Shown here in pieces: positions 44,800-54,220 of a DNA stretch of 64,000 nt. Both the position numbers and the translations under genes were made by a program. The notes under the pieces were generated by a model. The model had not been told where the DNA came from, did no database searches, and saw nothing but the letters and a program-made list of their open reading frames with translations. Source of the DNA: Paenibacillus pabuli (GTDB lineage: Bacteria; Bacillota; Bacilli; Paenibacillales; Paenibacillaceae); assembly GCF_023101145.1 (NCBI RefSeq), contig NZ_CP073714.1, forward strand, positions 3,348,001 through 3,412,000. Direction: 5' to 3'. The number at the start of each line of letters is the position of its first letter. Within the stretch, counting starts at the first letter, position 1.

Positions 44800-45828
44800 A
44801 TGAAAGCACTCGTATATCAGGATCTTAAACAGGTGACGTACCAGGATATTGAGGAGCCAACCATACAAAAGCCTAACCAGGTAAAAATTAAAATCTATGG
44901 TTCAGGCATCTGCGGTACAGACCTGAATATTGTCAAAGGCAAAGTGCCGGCGAATAAAGGAACGATTATCGGTCATGAAGGCGTAGGTACAGTGGTTGAG
45001 GTTGGCGACGAAGTTCGCGGTTTCAAGATAGGTGATCGGGTATTGGTTGATCCCACGCAATCTTGTGGTACCTGCTCCTATTGCCGCGAAGGTCTTTTCA
45101 TCTATTGCGAGAATTTTGATGACTATCAGGTAGGCATGACAACTCACGGGACCTTTGCTGAATACTTTGTTGGGGATGAGAAGTATATCTATGCCATCCC
45201 GGATTCCATGAGCTGGGAAACGGCCATGATGATCGAACCACTGGGTTGTGTTCTCCAGACATTCATGAAAGCAGGCGTCAAGCCGAGTGACTCGGTACTC
45301 GTCCTTGGTTCCGGTGCAATCGGTTCTCTGTGTCAGCTTGTGAGCAAACGATTGGCAAGGCTTACAGTAGGTACGGAAGTCGATCCATTCCGCAAAGAGT
45401 TCGCTTCAGAGATTGCGGATTATGTGTTCTATCCTCAGGAACTGACGCTCGATAAAGTATACGAGATTAATAATAAGAAGTTCGATATCGTGGTGGACGC
45501 GGTTGGCAATCAGCTTCATGTAGGATTTGAGATGATTGCCAAAGGCGGCAAGATCATTCCTATGGGTTATGACGACAGTTATGAGGTGACGTTCAAATCA
45601 ACTGCCGTAATTAATGATGGCATTAGTATCATTGGGGCGGTAGCTAATCACTCGATGATCAGTACAGCATTGAAATTTGCTCAAAGTATTCCGGAACTGG
45701 AGCAGATGGTAACGGCCAAGGAACTGCTGAGTGATTATGAACAGGCCTTCAATGGGACGATTGGTTATGACCTGCGTACCGGAGAGACGCTGCCCATGAA
45801 TTCGGTCAAAACAGCTCTTATTCTATAA
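44800..45828 (+). CDS. Zinc-dependent alcohol/polyol dehydrogenase (MDR family)
   Basis: 342 residues, AGGAGG before ATG. Medium-chain dehydrogenase: catalytic zinc ligands in SGICGTDLNIVKG and GHEGVGTVVE, structural zinc Cys set in CGTCSYCREGLFIYCENF, and Rossmann loop VLVLGSGAIGSLCQLV. The pattern fits sorbitol, threonine or L-iditol type dehydrogenases. It starts a run with an MFS transporter, DUF1349, and HAD phosphatase, and an AraC gene faces the end, suggesting a sugar or sugar-alcohol catabolic unit. The hairpin at 45852-45880 follows it. Confidence 0.92.
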   Translation: MKALVYQDLKQVTYQDIEEPTIQKPNQVKIKIYGSGICGTDLNIVKGKVPANKGTIIGHEGVGTVVEVGDEVRGFKIGDRVLVDPTQSCGTCSYCREGLFIYCENFDDYQVGMTTHGTFAEYFVGDEKYIYAIPDSMSWETAMMIEPLGCVLQTFMKAGVKPSDSVLVLGSGAIGSLCQLVSKRLARLTVGTEVDPFRKEFASEIADYVFYPQELTLDKVYEINNKKFDIVVDAVGNQLHVGFEMIAKGGKIIPMGYDDSYEVTFKSTAVINDGISIIGAVANHSMISTALKFAQSIPELEQMVTAKELLSDYEQAFNGTIGYDLRTGETLPMNSVKTALIL

Positions 45829-45851
45829 GCATGTAGTCATTATCGGGTTCG

Positions 45852-45880
45852 CCGCTGCGAAAAGCAGGAATTCGCAGCGG
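45852..45880. repeat. 10-bp hairpin between dehydrogenase and MFS genes
   Basis: CCGCTGCGAA (45852-45861) pairs perfectly with TTCGCAGCGG (45871-45880). There is no T-run, so it may protect the mRNA or tune expression between the two genes. Confidence 0.6.
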
Positions 45881-45914
45881 TGAAAACTACCGCAGAAAAA
45901 GGGGGAGATATCGA

Positions 45915-47159
45915 TTGAAGCTGCTACAGGATTTGCCGAGAAATCCGCGGTATTCCATCTTACTTGAACCGGTATGGGCCATTCCGGGCACGATTGTTCT
46001 TTTCTATGCTCCCTTATATATGAAGGAAGCCGGACTTTCGGATATTGAAATCGGTTTGATCAATTCGGTAAATCTTTATTTTGCCTTTATATTTCAGTTA
46101 TTTGCGGGTTCAATCACGAATAAGCTTGGTCGCAAGCGAACAACGCTGATTTTTGATCTGATTGCCTGGAGTGTTCCCATGTTCATCTGGGCATTTTCCC
46201 ACAATTTCTGGCTGTTTCTGATCGCTTACCTGCTGAATGCCACCTCCAAGTTTGTGACGGTTTCCTTCAACTGTCTCATTATCGAGGATGTTGAGGAACA
46301 CAAGCGTTCCAAGGTATTCGCCATTCTCAACATGATTATTACAGGTGCTGGAGTACTTACACCGATTGCCGGGGTAGTCATTGCCGATTTTGGCATTGTG
46401 CCAACGCTGGCCAGTATTTATTTTGTTGGTGGCATTCTGATGACTGTTATGTTCTTCATTCGAAACCGCTATACGGATGAGACTGAAGTGGGGAAGGAGC
46501 TTATGGGAATGCATAGCCAGACCCGAGTGATACAGAGTCTGGCTTCCAGTCTGCGACTATTCGGCAGATCGTTCTACAAACGGAGGCTTTTACCGATTAT
46601 TCTGATTACGGTGCTGTCCAATCTGATCCTGCAATTGAATTTCTTTCAGGTAATTTTTTTCAAGGAACAGTTGAAATTTAATGATCAGATTATTTCATTT
46701 ATACCCGTCGTCACCGCAGTAACCGTCATGCTGCTGTATTTGGTCATCATCCCGCGTCTGAAACGGCGATCGGAGGAAAAGTATGTCGGTTTCTCCATCA
46801 TTCTGAGTACCGTTGGAGCAATCCTTTTTCTATTGATACCTGCGGGGAATATAGCCATGTTGTTTCTGACTTTGATTGTTCTGGCCGCAGGCAACTTCAT
46901 CTTGCAAACATACCGTGACTCACTGCTCATGAACCGATTGGGTACACATGAAAAAGCGGATATGTTTTCGGCAGTGCAGACCGTCATGACGTTAACAGCG
47001 ATTCCATCAGGTTACCTTACAGGTCTGCTGTATCACTATAATTCCGTGTTGTTGTTTAGTGTCATTCTTGCACTTTACATTGTACTCATGGTCATTATGT
47101 TGTTCCTTCCTGATTCAAAGAAACACTCCCAAGTGATCACCACTTACAAAAATATGTAG
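45915..47159 (+). CDS. MFS transporter (sugar/polyol or efflux)
   Basis: 414 residues from TTG 45915 with GGGGGAG upstream. Twelve hydrophobic segments; motif A variant SITNKLGRKRTTLIFD after helix 2. A charged central loop (ETEVGKELMGMHSQTR) divides the halves. It resembles the YfkF/YbfB-like uncharacterised MFS branch more than drug exporters. It lies between a polyol-type dehydrogenase (86 nt upstream) and DUF1349, so uptake of the dehydrogenase substrate is a reasonable guess; the direction of transport cannot be read. Confidence 0.87.
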   Translation: MKLLQDLPRNPRYSILLEPVWAIPGTIVLFYAPLYMKEAGLSDIEIGLINSVNLYFAFIFQLFAGSITNKLGRKRTTLIFDLIAWSVPMFIWAFSHNFWLFLIAYLLNATSKFVTVSFNCLIIEDVEEHKRSKVFAILNMIITGAGVLTPIAGVVIADFGIVPTLASIYFVGGILMTVMFFIRNRYTDETEVGKELMGMHSQTRVIQSLASSLRLFGRSFYKRRLLPIILITVLSNLILQLNFFQVIFFKEQLKFNDQIISFIPVVTAVTVMLLYLVIIPRLKRRSEEKYVGFSIILSTVGAILFLLIPAGNIAMLFLTLIVLAAGNFILQTYRDSLLMNRLGTHEKADMFSAVQTVMTLTAIPSGYLTGLLYHYNSVLLFSVILALYIVLMVIMLFLPDSKKHSQVITTYKNM

Positions 47160-47225
47160 GAGAAGGGGTTTTCTGTATATGACACGAATATATAATACAG
47201 AAAATGAACCTGGGAGGCCAAGAGA

Positions 47226-47819
47226 ATGACTAATGTATTTGCAACAGAAGCAAGAAACCAAATGAACTGGATCAATGAGCCTGATACCTGGTCTTATACC
47301 GATCAAGGCGTACTAATTGTAGAAGCTCAAGCCGATACGGATTTTTTCCAGGACCCGGCGGGTAAAAACGTCCGTGCAACAGCCCCATTTCTATCGATGT
47401 CCGTGCCTAATGATTTTGAAATGACGACCCAGCTTACCGTGGACATGAAACACCAGTATGATTCCGGATGTTTGATGATTATGGCGGATGAACGAAACTG
47501 GTGCAAGCTCTGTTTTGAGTACGATGGAAAAGCAGCTACCATTGTGTCAGTGGTGACGAAGGATGGATCATCCGACGATTGCAATTCGATTGAAGTTCCC
47601 GTTACTAATCCTTATCTGCGCATACGCAAGGTGGAGGACTGCATTTCATTTTTTTATTCACCCGATGCGGTGGAGTGGAAACTAATTCGATATTTCGGCA
47701 TGCCGATGGAGGGGGAGATTCGGGCTGGAGTTGTTGGACAGTCACCAACCGGAACGGGATGCACCTGTCACTTTTTATCCATGAATGTTACCCGTCCGGA
47801 CGTGACTGCACGCTTCTAA
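47226..47819 (+). CDS. DUF1349 family protein
   Basis: 197 residues, TGGGAGG upstream. All-beta, concanavalin-like jelly roll with the DUF1349 pattern: WSYTDQGVLIVEAQADTDFF, then YDSGCLMIMADERNWCKLCF, SVVTKDGSSDDC, LRIRKVEDCISFFYSPDAVEWKLIR and IRAGVVGQSPTGTGCTCHFL. Members are small cytoplasmic proteins of unknown activity found in sugar-metabolism operons; a carbohydrate-binding role is inferred. It lies between the MFS and HAD genes with short gaps. Confidence 0.9.
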   Translation: MTNVFATEARNQMNWINEPDTWSYTDQGVLIVEAQADTDFFQDPAGKNVRATAPFLSMSVPNDFEMTTQLTVDMKHQYDSGCLMIMADERNWCKLCFEYDGKAATIVSVVTKDGSSDDCNSIEVPVTNPYLRIRKVEDCISFFYSPDAVEWKLIRYFGMPMEGEIRAGVVGQSPTGTGCTCHFLSMNVTRPDVTARF

Positions 47820-47864
47820 GCTCACTCCTGCCAATCGGCTGATCATTGGAGGGAGAAAAGCGGC

Positions 47865-48506
47865 ATGGTAAAAGCCTTTATTTTGGATTTTGATGGACTT
47901 ATTGTGGACACGGAAACCCCATGGTTCTATGCCTTTCGCGATATCTATAAAGAGCATGGACTTGAACTGGGCATGGAGCTTTGGTCTAAAAATGTAGGTA
48001 CATCGTTTGAGGAATTTCATCCTTTTCTGTACCTGGAGCAAGCGCTGCAACAACCAATCGATCATGACCAGATCAAGCTGCTCTCTGAACAGAAATATGA
48101 AGCATATCTGGGACAGGCAGCCATTCTTCCAGGCGTGCTTGAGATGCTCCATGCTGCCCGTGAAAAGGGAATTCGCCTTGCCGTTGCTTCCAGCTCTACC
48201 CGCGATTGGGTTCATGGTTATTTGCGTACACTTGGAATTTCCGAACTATTCGATGTTATTCATACGTCCGAGGACGTCAAGCGGGTCAAACCGGACCCGG
48301 AATTATATCTGCTTGCCCTGGAGAGTCTCGGGATCGCGGCAGCCGAAGCGGTTGTGTTCGAGGACTCCCCAAATGGACTGAAGGCAGCCAAAGCCGCGGG
48401 CATTCGTTGTGTTATTGTGCCTAACGAGGTAACGCGTAATCTGGAATTCTCGAAGTATGATCTGCGGTTAACCTCGCTGGCAGAGCTCACAATGGAAATT
48501 CTTTAA
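47865..48506 (+). CDS. HAD-family sugar phosphatase / phosphomutase-like (YhcW type)
   Basis: 213 residues, GGAGGG upstream. HAD signatures: nucleophile DFDGLIVDTET (Asp9/Asp11), motif II Ser in AVASSSTRDW, motif III Lys in VKRVKPDPELY, and motif IV in FEDSPNGLKAAKAAG. The small helical cap between them places it with beta-phosphoglucomutase-like or YhcW proteins, which act on sugar phosphates. It ends the run begun by the dehydrogenase. It overlaps the stop of the convergent AraC gene by 4 nt, with no terminator between them. Confidence 0.9.
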   Translation: MVKAFILDFDGLIVDTETPWFYAFRDIYKEHGLELGMELWSKNVGTSFEEFHPFLYLEQALQQPIDHDQIKLLSEQKYEAYLGQAAILPGVLEMLHAAREKGIRLAVASSSTRDWVHGYLRTLGISELFDVIHTSEDVKRVKPDPELYLLALESLGIAAAEAVVFEDSPNGLKAAKAAGIRCVIVPNEVTRNLEFSKYDLRLTSLAELTMEIL

Positions 48507-49318
48507 CCCTGGTATTGCTTGCGTAACTCGATCGGGGAAATCCCTTCATATTTTTTGAATACGGATCCAAAATAACTGGCGCTGTTAAAACCGACAGCCC
48601 GCGCAATCTCATGGGCTGTTACTCCGGCATCATGGACGAGCATTTCTTTAGCTTTTAACAACCGGTATCGTGTCAGATAATCAAGCGGAGTCATTTGAAA
48701 TTCTTTTTTGAAAATTCGATTCAAATGCTGTTCCGTGACGTTCATCTGCTGAGCAAGCATGGAGAGCGAGATATCCTGATGATAATTTTGCTTGATAAAA
48801 GTTACAAGTCCGCCCAGCTTTAAGCGGGCATCCGAGCGTTCATAAGCACCATTACGATCTCCATCAATGGTTAACCTGACCAGAAGCATGTACAGCAATG
48901 CGGATACGTGCCAGATCTGATCCTTGTGCCGGGACTGCAGCGCCAACGTTATTTCATGCAACAGGATATGGAGCATTCCGTCCGGCTTGAAGGCGCGCAG
49001 CTCCCCGATCTGCAAGGTATGCAGAAACCGGGGCAATAAATAGCCATTAAAGGAAAGACAATCGAACAATAATGAATCACTCAGATTATCGTAACGGTAT
49101 GTGACCTCCGGAAACATAATGAGAGCTATTCCTTTTCGAATTGAAAACTCATGATTTTGAACTGCGATTTTCCCTGTTCCCCCGATACACTGCACAATGC
49201 TGTAATCCCGTGAATGGTCGCTCCAATGCATTAATTCATCTACAGTTAGCTGGTTTTGGCCTGTAATCATAAGTGGCATATCGGTATCCAGCGTTCTCCC
49301 CATACTAGGTTTCGGCAT
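48503..49318 (-). CDS. AraC family regulator (convergent with the HAD gene)
   Basis: 271 residues if started at ATG 49318, behind GAGGA; ATG 49336 and 49303 are also in frame and none is clearly best. Cupin-like sensor at the N-terminus (DYSIVQCIGGTGKIAVQNHEFSI), C-terminal AraC helices (ISLSMLAQQMNVTEQHLNRIFKKEF and ITAHEIARAVGFNSASYFGSVFKKY-like segment). It points toward the HAD gene and its stop overlaps that gene. Probably controls the dehydrogenase-MFS-DUF1349-HAD unit. Confidence 0.87.
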   Translation of the reverse strand: MPKPSMGRTLDTDMPLMITGQNQLTVDELMHWSDHSRDYSIVQCIGGTGKIAVQNHEFSIRKGIALIMFPEVTYRYDNLSDSLLFDCLSFNGYLLPRFLHTLQIGELRAFKPDGMLHILLHEITLALQSRHKDQIWHVSALLYMLLVRLTIDGDRNGAYERSDARLKLGGLVTFIKQNYHQDISLSMLAQQMNVTEQHLNRIFKKEFQMTPLDYLTRYRLLKAKEMLVHDAGVTAHEIARAVGFNSASYFGSVFKKYEGISPIELRKQYQG

Positions 49319-49510
49319 CGTTGTCTTATTCCTCATTTCGTTAAAGGTCGTGTGCGTAAATGGCGCGGATACAGCGTTAAAAGAAACATGATTTGAATTA
49401 TATTACATAAATAACATTAATTTAAATGTTCTGTTCAACTCTTTTCAACTCGGTGAATTTCTCATCGAAAACCTTTTAGGGATATGTATCATAATGTCGA
49501 TACCTTGCCA

Positions 49511-49539
49511 TTATCAGACCCAACAGTATAGGCTATAAT
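49511..49539 (+). promoter_or_regulatory. Candidate sigma-A promoter for the FAD oxidoreductase
   Basis: TTATCA (49511-49516), 17 nt, TATAAT (49534-49539), 31 nt before the start codon. The -10 is perfect, the -35 is weak. Confidence 0.5.
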
Positions 49540-49570
49540 GGATACAGTGATTTAGGAAAGGGATGCAATC

Positions 49571-50701
49571 ATGAAGAAAGTCATCGTTGTAGGATCAGGA
49601 ATTTTAGGAGCATCAACAGCCTATCAATTAACAAAATGGGGTGCGGAGGTCCTTGTTATAGATCGGAAAGATCGAGGACAGGCTACGGATGCGGCCGCCG
49701 GCATTATCTGTCCCTGGTTATCCCAGCGCCGCAATCAGGATTGGTATCAGCTTGCCAAGGCAGGTGCACGTTTTTATCCCGGGTTGATTGAGGAACTTGA
49801 GCGTGAAGGGGAAACGGAAACGGGTTACGCGCAAGTGGGAGCCCTTAGTATTCATACCAATGTGGAGAAAATTAACAAGATGCAGGAGCGGGCACACCTT
49901 CGTAAAGAAGATGCACCGGAGATTGCTGACATTATTCGTCTGGATGCCAAAGAAACTCATCAGCGATTTCCACTTCTCCAGGAAAATGTTCAGTCTGTGT
50001 ACATCAGCGGTGCTGCGCGTATCGATGGACGTGCGCTGCGTGATGCTTTACTCCGGTCGGCACAACGGAATGGGGCGATCCTGATGGATGGGGACGCGAC
50101 TCTTCAATATGAATCAGACCGGGTAACTGGTGTGGTTGTTGATGGTAAAATCATATCGGCTGACGAGGTCATTGTGTGTGCTGGTGCTTGGGCGAGTGAA
50201 TTGTTCAAGCCTTTGGGCATTGATTTCAAGGTTCATTATCAGAAGGCACAAATTATGCATTTGCAGGAACACAATCGAGAAGACACAGGTAACTGGCCTG
50301 TAGTCATGCCTCCTTCAGATCAATATCTGTTGGCTTTTGATCAACAGAAGATTGTGATTGGGGCGACTCACGAAAATGATATTGAAGGCTATGATACAAG
50401 AGTAACCGCAGGCGGAATGCAGGAAATATTGAATAAAGGGTTGGAACTGGCTCCCGGTTTAGTTGATAGCACGTTTCAGGAAGTAAGAGTAGGCTTCCGT
50501 CCATTTACACCGGGATTTCTTCCGGTCATGGGTGCTGTTCCCGGTTGGAAAGGCTTGATTACAGCCAACGGGCTTGGAGCGTCCGGTCTAACCATGGGGC
50601 CTTTTATTGGAAGTCAACTGGCCAAGTTGGCTCTGGGTATGGAGTTGGATATCGATATTCAGCCATATGACCTTGGGAAAGCAATGAATGATCAGAAATG
50701 A
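49571..50701 (+). CDS. FAD-dependent oxidoreductase (D-amino acid oxidase/dehydrogenase family)
   Basis: 376 residues, AAAGGG upstream. Dinucleotide-binding motif at the very N-terminus (VVGSGILGASTAYQLTKWGAEVLVID), then CPWLSQRRNQDWYQLAKAG, VIVCAGAWASELFKPLG (second FAD contact) and TANGLGASGLTMGPFIGSQLA (C-terminal FAD motif). Members oxidise glycine, sarcosine or D-amino acids. No subunit genes accompany it. A small coiled-coil gene starts 8 nt downstream. Confidence 0.9.
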   Translation: MKKVIVVGSGILGASTAYQLTKWGAEVLVIDRKDRGQATDAAAGIICPWLSQRRNQDWYQLAKAGARFYPGLIEELEREGETETGYAQVGALSIHTNVEKINKMQERAHLRKEDAPEIADIIRLDAKETHQRFPLLQENVQSVYISGAARIDGRALRDALLRSAQRNGAILMDGDATLQYESDRVTGVVVDGKIISADEVIVCAGAWASELFKPLGIDFKVHYQKAQIMHLQEHNREDTGNWPVVMPPSDQYLLAFDQQKIVIGATHENDIEGYDTRVTAGGMQEILNKGLELAPGLVDSTFQEVRVGFRPFTPGFLPVMGAVPGWKGLITANGLGASGLTMGPFIGSQLAKLALGMELDIDIQPYDLGKAMNDQK

Positions 50702-50709
50702 GGTGAACG

Positions 50710-50994
50710 ATGACGTATTCACAGCGCTTAACCCACGGAAACTCCTCAGATCTCATATATCTGGAGCACCAGATTGGCGTCACTGAGGAGGAATTGGCAA
50801 AAGCCGAGGAAGAGAAGACACATTGTGAATTGAAACTGCACCAATGGAGAACAAAACCAACTTATAGTTCGGAGGGATGTTCATCGGCTGAGACAAAAAT
50901 GATGGAGCAATTAGTCCAATTGCAGACGAAGATAGACAACTTCCGCATCCGAATGATGAACCTGCAAGATGATTTGGAAAAGCTAGGTGATTAA
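50710..50994 (+). CDS. Small coiled-coil protein of unknown function
   Basis: 94 residues with GAGGTG upstream, 8 nt after the FAD oxidoreductase. Two long helical segments (IYLEHQIGVTEEELAKAEEE and MMEQLVQLQTKIDNFRIRMM) have coiled-coil-like heptad patterning around a short serine/proline-rich turn. I do not recognise the family; it could be a small regulatory partner or structural protein. Cotranscription with the oxidoreductase is likely from the spacing. Confidence 0.7.
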   Translation: MTYSQRLTHGNSSDLIYLEHQIGVTEEELAKAEEEKTHCELKLHQWRTKPTYSSEGCSSAETKMMEQLVQLQTKIDNFRIRMMNLQDDLEKLGD

Positions 50995-51040
50995 CCCCAA
51001 CAGGGCCTAAACTACAACCAGAGACAAGGATGAACAGAAG

Positions 51041-51574
51041 ATGAATTATGATGGGGAACGCATATATTTACGATTTTTGAAAGTGGAGGACGCGACGGCA
51101 CTGTTGGATTTGCAATATCGCAATCGGGCTATTTTCGAAGAAATATCGGCAAGTGAACGATCGGAGACATTCTATACACTGGAGGGGCAGGTTGCCCTTC
51201 TTGAACGTTGGAACAGGGCCAGAGAAGAAGGGAAACGTTACTCTTTCGGGATCTTCCTGAACAATACGCATGAGCTTCTTGGGGAGATTTCTCTGTTCGA
51301 GCTTGAACTGAATTCCACCACCAAATGGATAGTTGGTTATGTGCTCGACCAGGTGCAGAATGGCAAGGGATACATGAGTGAAGCCCTTCAGCTGGTACTG
51401 AATTTTGCCAGGAAAGAAGCAGGGATAAGACGAGTGGAGGCAGGTGCGCTGCCCGATAATGCCGGATCGATTCGAGTGTTACGCAAGGCAGGCTTTCATG
51501 AGGAAGATCGCCAGAATGTTAAAATTAAGGGAATATGGAAGGAACATATGATGTTTGCAGTTGATTTGCAGTAG
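51041..51574 (+). CDS. GNAT acetyltransferase, RimJ/RimL type
   Basis: 177 residues, AAGGATG upstream. The fold begins with IYLRFLKVEDATALLDLQ and has the acetyl-CoA motif in GYVLDQVQNGKGYMSEALQLVLNFA (Q/RxGxG equivalent QNGKGY). The terminal AGALPDNAGSIRVLRKAGF segment is motif B of the RimJ branch. It probably N-acetylates a small molecule or protein N-terminus. It sits 46 nt after the coiled-coil gene. Confidence 0.88.
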   Translation: MNYDGERIYLRFLKVEDATALLDLQYRNRAIFEEISASERSETFYTLEGQVALLERWNRAREEGKRYSFGIFLNNTHELLGEISLFELELNSTTKWIVGYVLDQVQNGKGYMSEALQLVLNFARKEAGIRRVEAGALPDNAGSIRVLRKAGFHEEDRQNVKIKGIWKEHMMFAVDLQ

Positions 51575-51620
51575 TTTATAACTATCGTAACGTGAACCAC
51601 CATATCATCCAGGGGGACTT

Positions 51621-52520
51621 ATGAATAAACGGAAACGTATGCTGCTGGACTCAGCGCTTGTGCTCTTTGAGAAACATGGGGTGACCAACACCTCCATACA
51701 GATGATCTTAGACGAGTCGGGTGTTTCCAAAGGGACATTTTATAAATTCTTTGGTTCGAGGGATGATTGTATTCTTGCCATTCTGGAGCAGCGGGTACAG
51801 GAAGACATGACGATTCGCAAAGATTTGGAGAACCAAAGCTATGCTTCCGATTTTGATTTACTGGTGGATCAGATTATGGTGCCATTGATTTTGCCAGAAA
51901 AAAAGTTTGTTGTAGAGCTATTCTGGACAGGCTTCTACTCTGAAGAATGCGATTTGGAAAATTTGACTCGCATGCAGATCAATTGGCTATCTGAACGACT
52001 GGTACAGGTTTTTGGAGAAGAATTAAGACCCTTTGCTTATGAAGGGGCTATATTTGGATTTGGCATGATCCATCAAATCTCGAACATGTGGAGAAACTTT
52101 CATCTTCACCAACCGGATTGGAGCCATCTTGTGCCAAAAATCCTGATCTACATTGAAATTTTGCTTCGTTCCATGCTGGAAAGGCAGGAGCATATTATTG
52201 ATTTTCCAAGCCTTTTGATGATCGCTCCTGGTTCCAAAAAAATTGCTCAGGGTAAAAACAATTTGATTGCAGATCTTCAGAAATTCAGTCATTCCATTCT
52301 CCATTCAGAAGTGTCTATTAAAGCGAAAGAACTAACCCAAGGGCTGCTTGCTTTAGTCGAGCAGAAAGAGATCAATATGTCCATGTTGGAAGTAACCCTG
52401 CATGCTTTTCAAACCGAATTTGAATCGAATTCCGTTCAGTACGAGGCAAGCAGGATTGTCAAAGATTGCAGCTCGTACCTCGAACAAATCAGGCTAATCT
52501 CGATGGAAAGCACGAAATAA
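51621..52520 (+). CDS. TetR family regulator (first)
   Basis: 299 residues, longer than most TetR proteins. N-terminal helix-turn-helix MILDESGVSKGTFYKFFGSR. The C-terminal 240 residues form a larger helical ligand domain than usual. It ends at the shared terminator and faces the DHA2 exporter gene from the other side; the exporter is divergent from its own TetR (54405), so this one may regulate something else or also the exporter. Ligand unknown. Confidence 0.87.
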   Translation: MNKRKRMLLDSALVLFEKHGVTNTSIQMILDESGVSKGTFYKFFGSRDDCILAILEQRVQEDMTIRKDLENQSYASDFDLLVDQIMVPLILPEKKFVVELFWTGFYSEECDLENLTRMQINWLSERLVQVFGEELRPFAYEGAIFGFGMIHQISNMWRNFHLHQPDWSHLVPKILIYIEILLRSMLERQEHIIDFPSLLMIAPGSKKIAQGKNNLIADLQKFSHSILHSEVSIKAKELTQGLLALVEQKEINMSMLEVTLHAFQTEFESNSVQYEASRIVKDCSSYLEQIRLISMESTK

Positions 52521-52583
52521 ACGTTAACGCAGCAGTTCATACTTAATGTGGAAGGCTATTGTTCATTTTTATTATTTAACACC

Positions 52584-52636
52584 AAAAAGCGGCAGATTGG
52601 ACGTAAAGCTTACGGTCCTGATCTGCCGCTTTCTGT
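52584..52636. terminator. Bidirectional terminator between TetR and DHA2 genes
   Basis: AAAGCGGCAGAT (52586-52597) pairs perfectly with ATCTGCCGCTTT (52621-52632), with extra GGAC/GTCC pairing inside; A-run on one side and T-run on the other. Confidence 0.88.
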
Positions 52637-52684
52637 ATAAGATACATTTGTTTTTACGCGATGTCATTCATGTAGAGGCTATGC

Positions 52685-54184
52685 TTAATTTGTATTCATC
52701 GAGACTTTTTGTCTTACAGTCTGCTTGGAGTCTTCCTCCGTTGCTTGTTTGGTACGTTTGATGAAGAAGGAAAGCAGCAATCCGAGAACGGCAATGCCGA
52801 TAATGACAACGTAAGCATCATTAATTCCCTGGATCATGGATTCCATTCCCAACTGCTGCTGGGTTAAGCCTTTGGCTGCACCCGTTGCCACCATATCCTG
52901 TACATGTGCCGTTGTGCGACTGGTCATTACACTTACGAGCAATGAAGTACCCACAGCGCCAGCGACTTGTCTCACGGTGTTGGATATCGCTGTACCGTGT
53001 GGCCCAAGTCTTGGAGGCAGTTGGTTCAAACCTGCTGTTTGGATTGGCATCATGAGCAAGGCCATACCAATTCGGCGGCCTGTTGACATTAATACCAGGT
53101 AAGTATAACTGGTAGAATCCGTTAGATCGATGAAACCAATAGTGGTTACGATCGTGATAACCATCCCGATAACTGCCAGCCATTTTGCGCCAAACCGGTC
53201 AAACAATCTACCTGTTATTGGCATAAGGAAGCCCATGACAAGCGCCCCTGGAAGCAATAATAATCCGGACTCCAATGCCGTGTAACCCCGTGCATTTTGG
53301 AGGTATAAAGGAAGCAGCATCATATCAGCATACATAATCATCGTGATAGCGATATTAATGATCGTGGTCAGTGAGAACATATTATACTTGAAAGCACGCA
53401 GATCGAGCAGCGGATTTGTAGACGCGAGCTGTCTCCATGTGAACAGTCCCAGAGCAACAACTCCTGCTGTAAGGCATATGATTACTTCTGCGCTTGACCA
53501 TCCCAGACTTCCCGCTCGGCTGAAGCCATACAGCAATGCGCCGAATCCAATCGTGGACAGCAATACGCTGAGTGTGTCGAACTTGAGTTTGATTCGTTCC
53601 GATACATTTTTGAGATATACAAACGCAAAACCAATAACAATAACGGTTAGTGGGATCATTCCGTAAAACATCGTTTGCCATGTGTAGTTCTCAAGGATAT
53701 ACCCAGCAAGCGTTGGCCCAATTGCTGGAGCGAAAATGATGGCAAAACCGACCATGCCCATCGCTGCCCCCCTTTTCTCAGGAGAGAACAGGGTTAGAAT
53801 GACATGCATCAACAATGGCATGATAATACCAGCACCGGCTGCTTGAACCATACGTCCAGTCAACAGTGTACCGAAGTTACTCGCAAGGGCAGATATAATC
53901 GTACCAATGAGGAAAATAAACATTGAAGCTTGAAATAGTTGCCGTGTCGAAAAGCGTTGCATGAAATAGGCCGTGATGGGAATAAGTACTCCATTCACCA
54001 GCATGTAGCCTGTCGTAAACCATTGGGCTGTTGCTGCTGAGATATTAAAATCACCCATCAGCTCCGGAGTTGCCACGCTCATAACGGTTTGGTTCAATGT
54101 GGCAAGAAATGCACCCAAAATCATAACAAACAGTATGGGGCCCTTTTTTACGTCATCTCTTTCTTTTAATCTAGCCTGGCTCAA
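52685..54184 (-). CDS. MFS drug exporter, DHA2 (EmrB/QacA) type
   Basis: 499 residues from TTG 54184 with AAAGGA upstream; TTG 54202 is in frame but lacks a site. About 14 hydrophobic helices. Family features: GAFLATLNQTVMSVATPEL at the start, WFTTGYMLVNGVLIPITAYF, GRMVQAAGAGIIMPL, and later VMGFLMPITGRLFDRFGAKWL and the typical tail loop. It exports drugs or toxic compounds. Divergent from a TetR gene with a candidate operator between them. Confidence 0.92.
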   Translation of the reverse strand: MSQARLKERDDVKKGPILFVMILGAFLATLNQTVMSVATPELMGDFNISAATAQWFTTGYMLVNGVLIPITAYFMQRFSTRQLFQASMFIFLIGTIISALASNFGTLLTGRMVQAAGAGIIMPLLMHVILTLFSPEKRGAAMGMVGFAIIFAPAIGPTLAGYILENYTWQTMFYGMIPLTVIVIGFAFVYLKNVSERIKLKFDTLSVLLSTIGFGALLYGFSRAGSLGWSSAEVIICLTAGVVALGLFTWRQLASTNPLLDLRAFKYNMFSLTTIINIAITMIMYADMMLLPLYLQNARGYTALESGLLLLPGALVMGFLMPITGRLFDRFGAKWLAVIGMVITIVTTIGFIDLTDSTSYTYLVLMSTGRRIGMALLMMPIQTAGLNQLPPRLGPHGTAISNTVRQVAGAVGTSLLVSVMTSRTTAHVQDMVATGAAKGLTQQQLGMESMIQGINDAYVVIIGIAVLGLLLSFFIKRTKQATEEDSKQTVRQKVSMNTN

Positions 54185-54220
54185 TCCATTCCATCCTTTC
54201 AATCCACACGTGACTAAATT

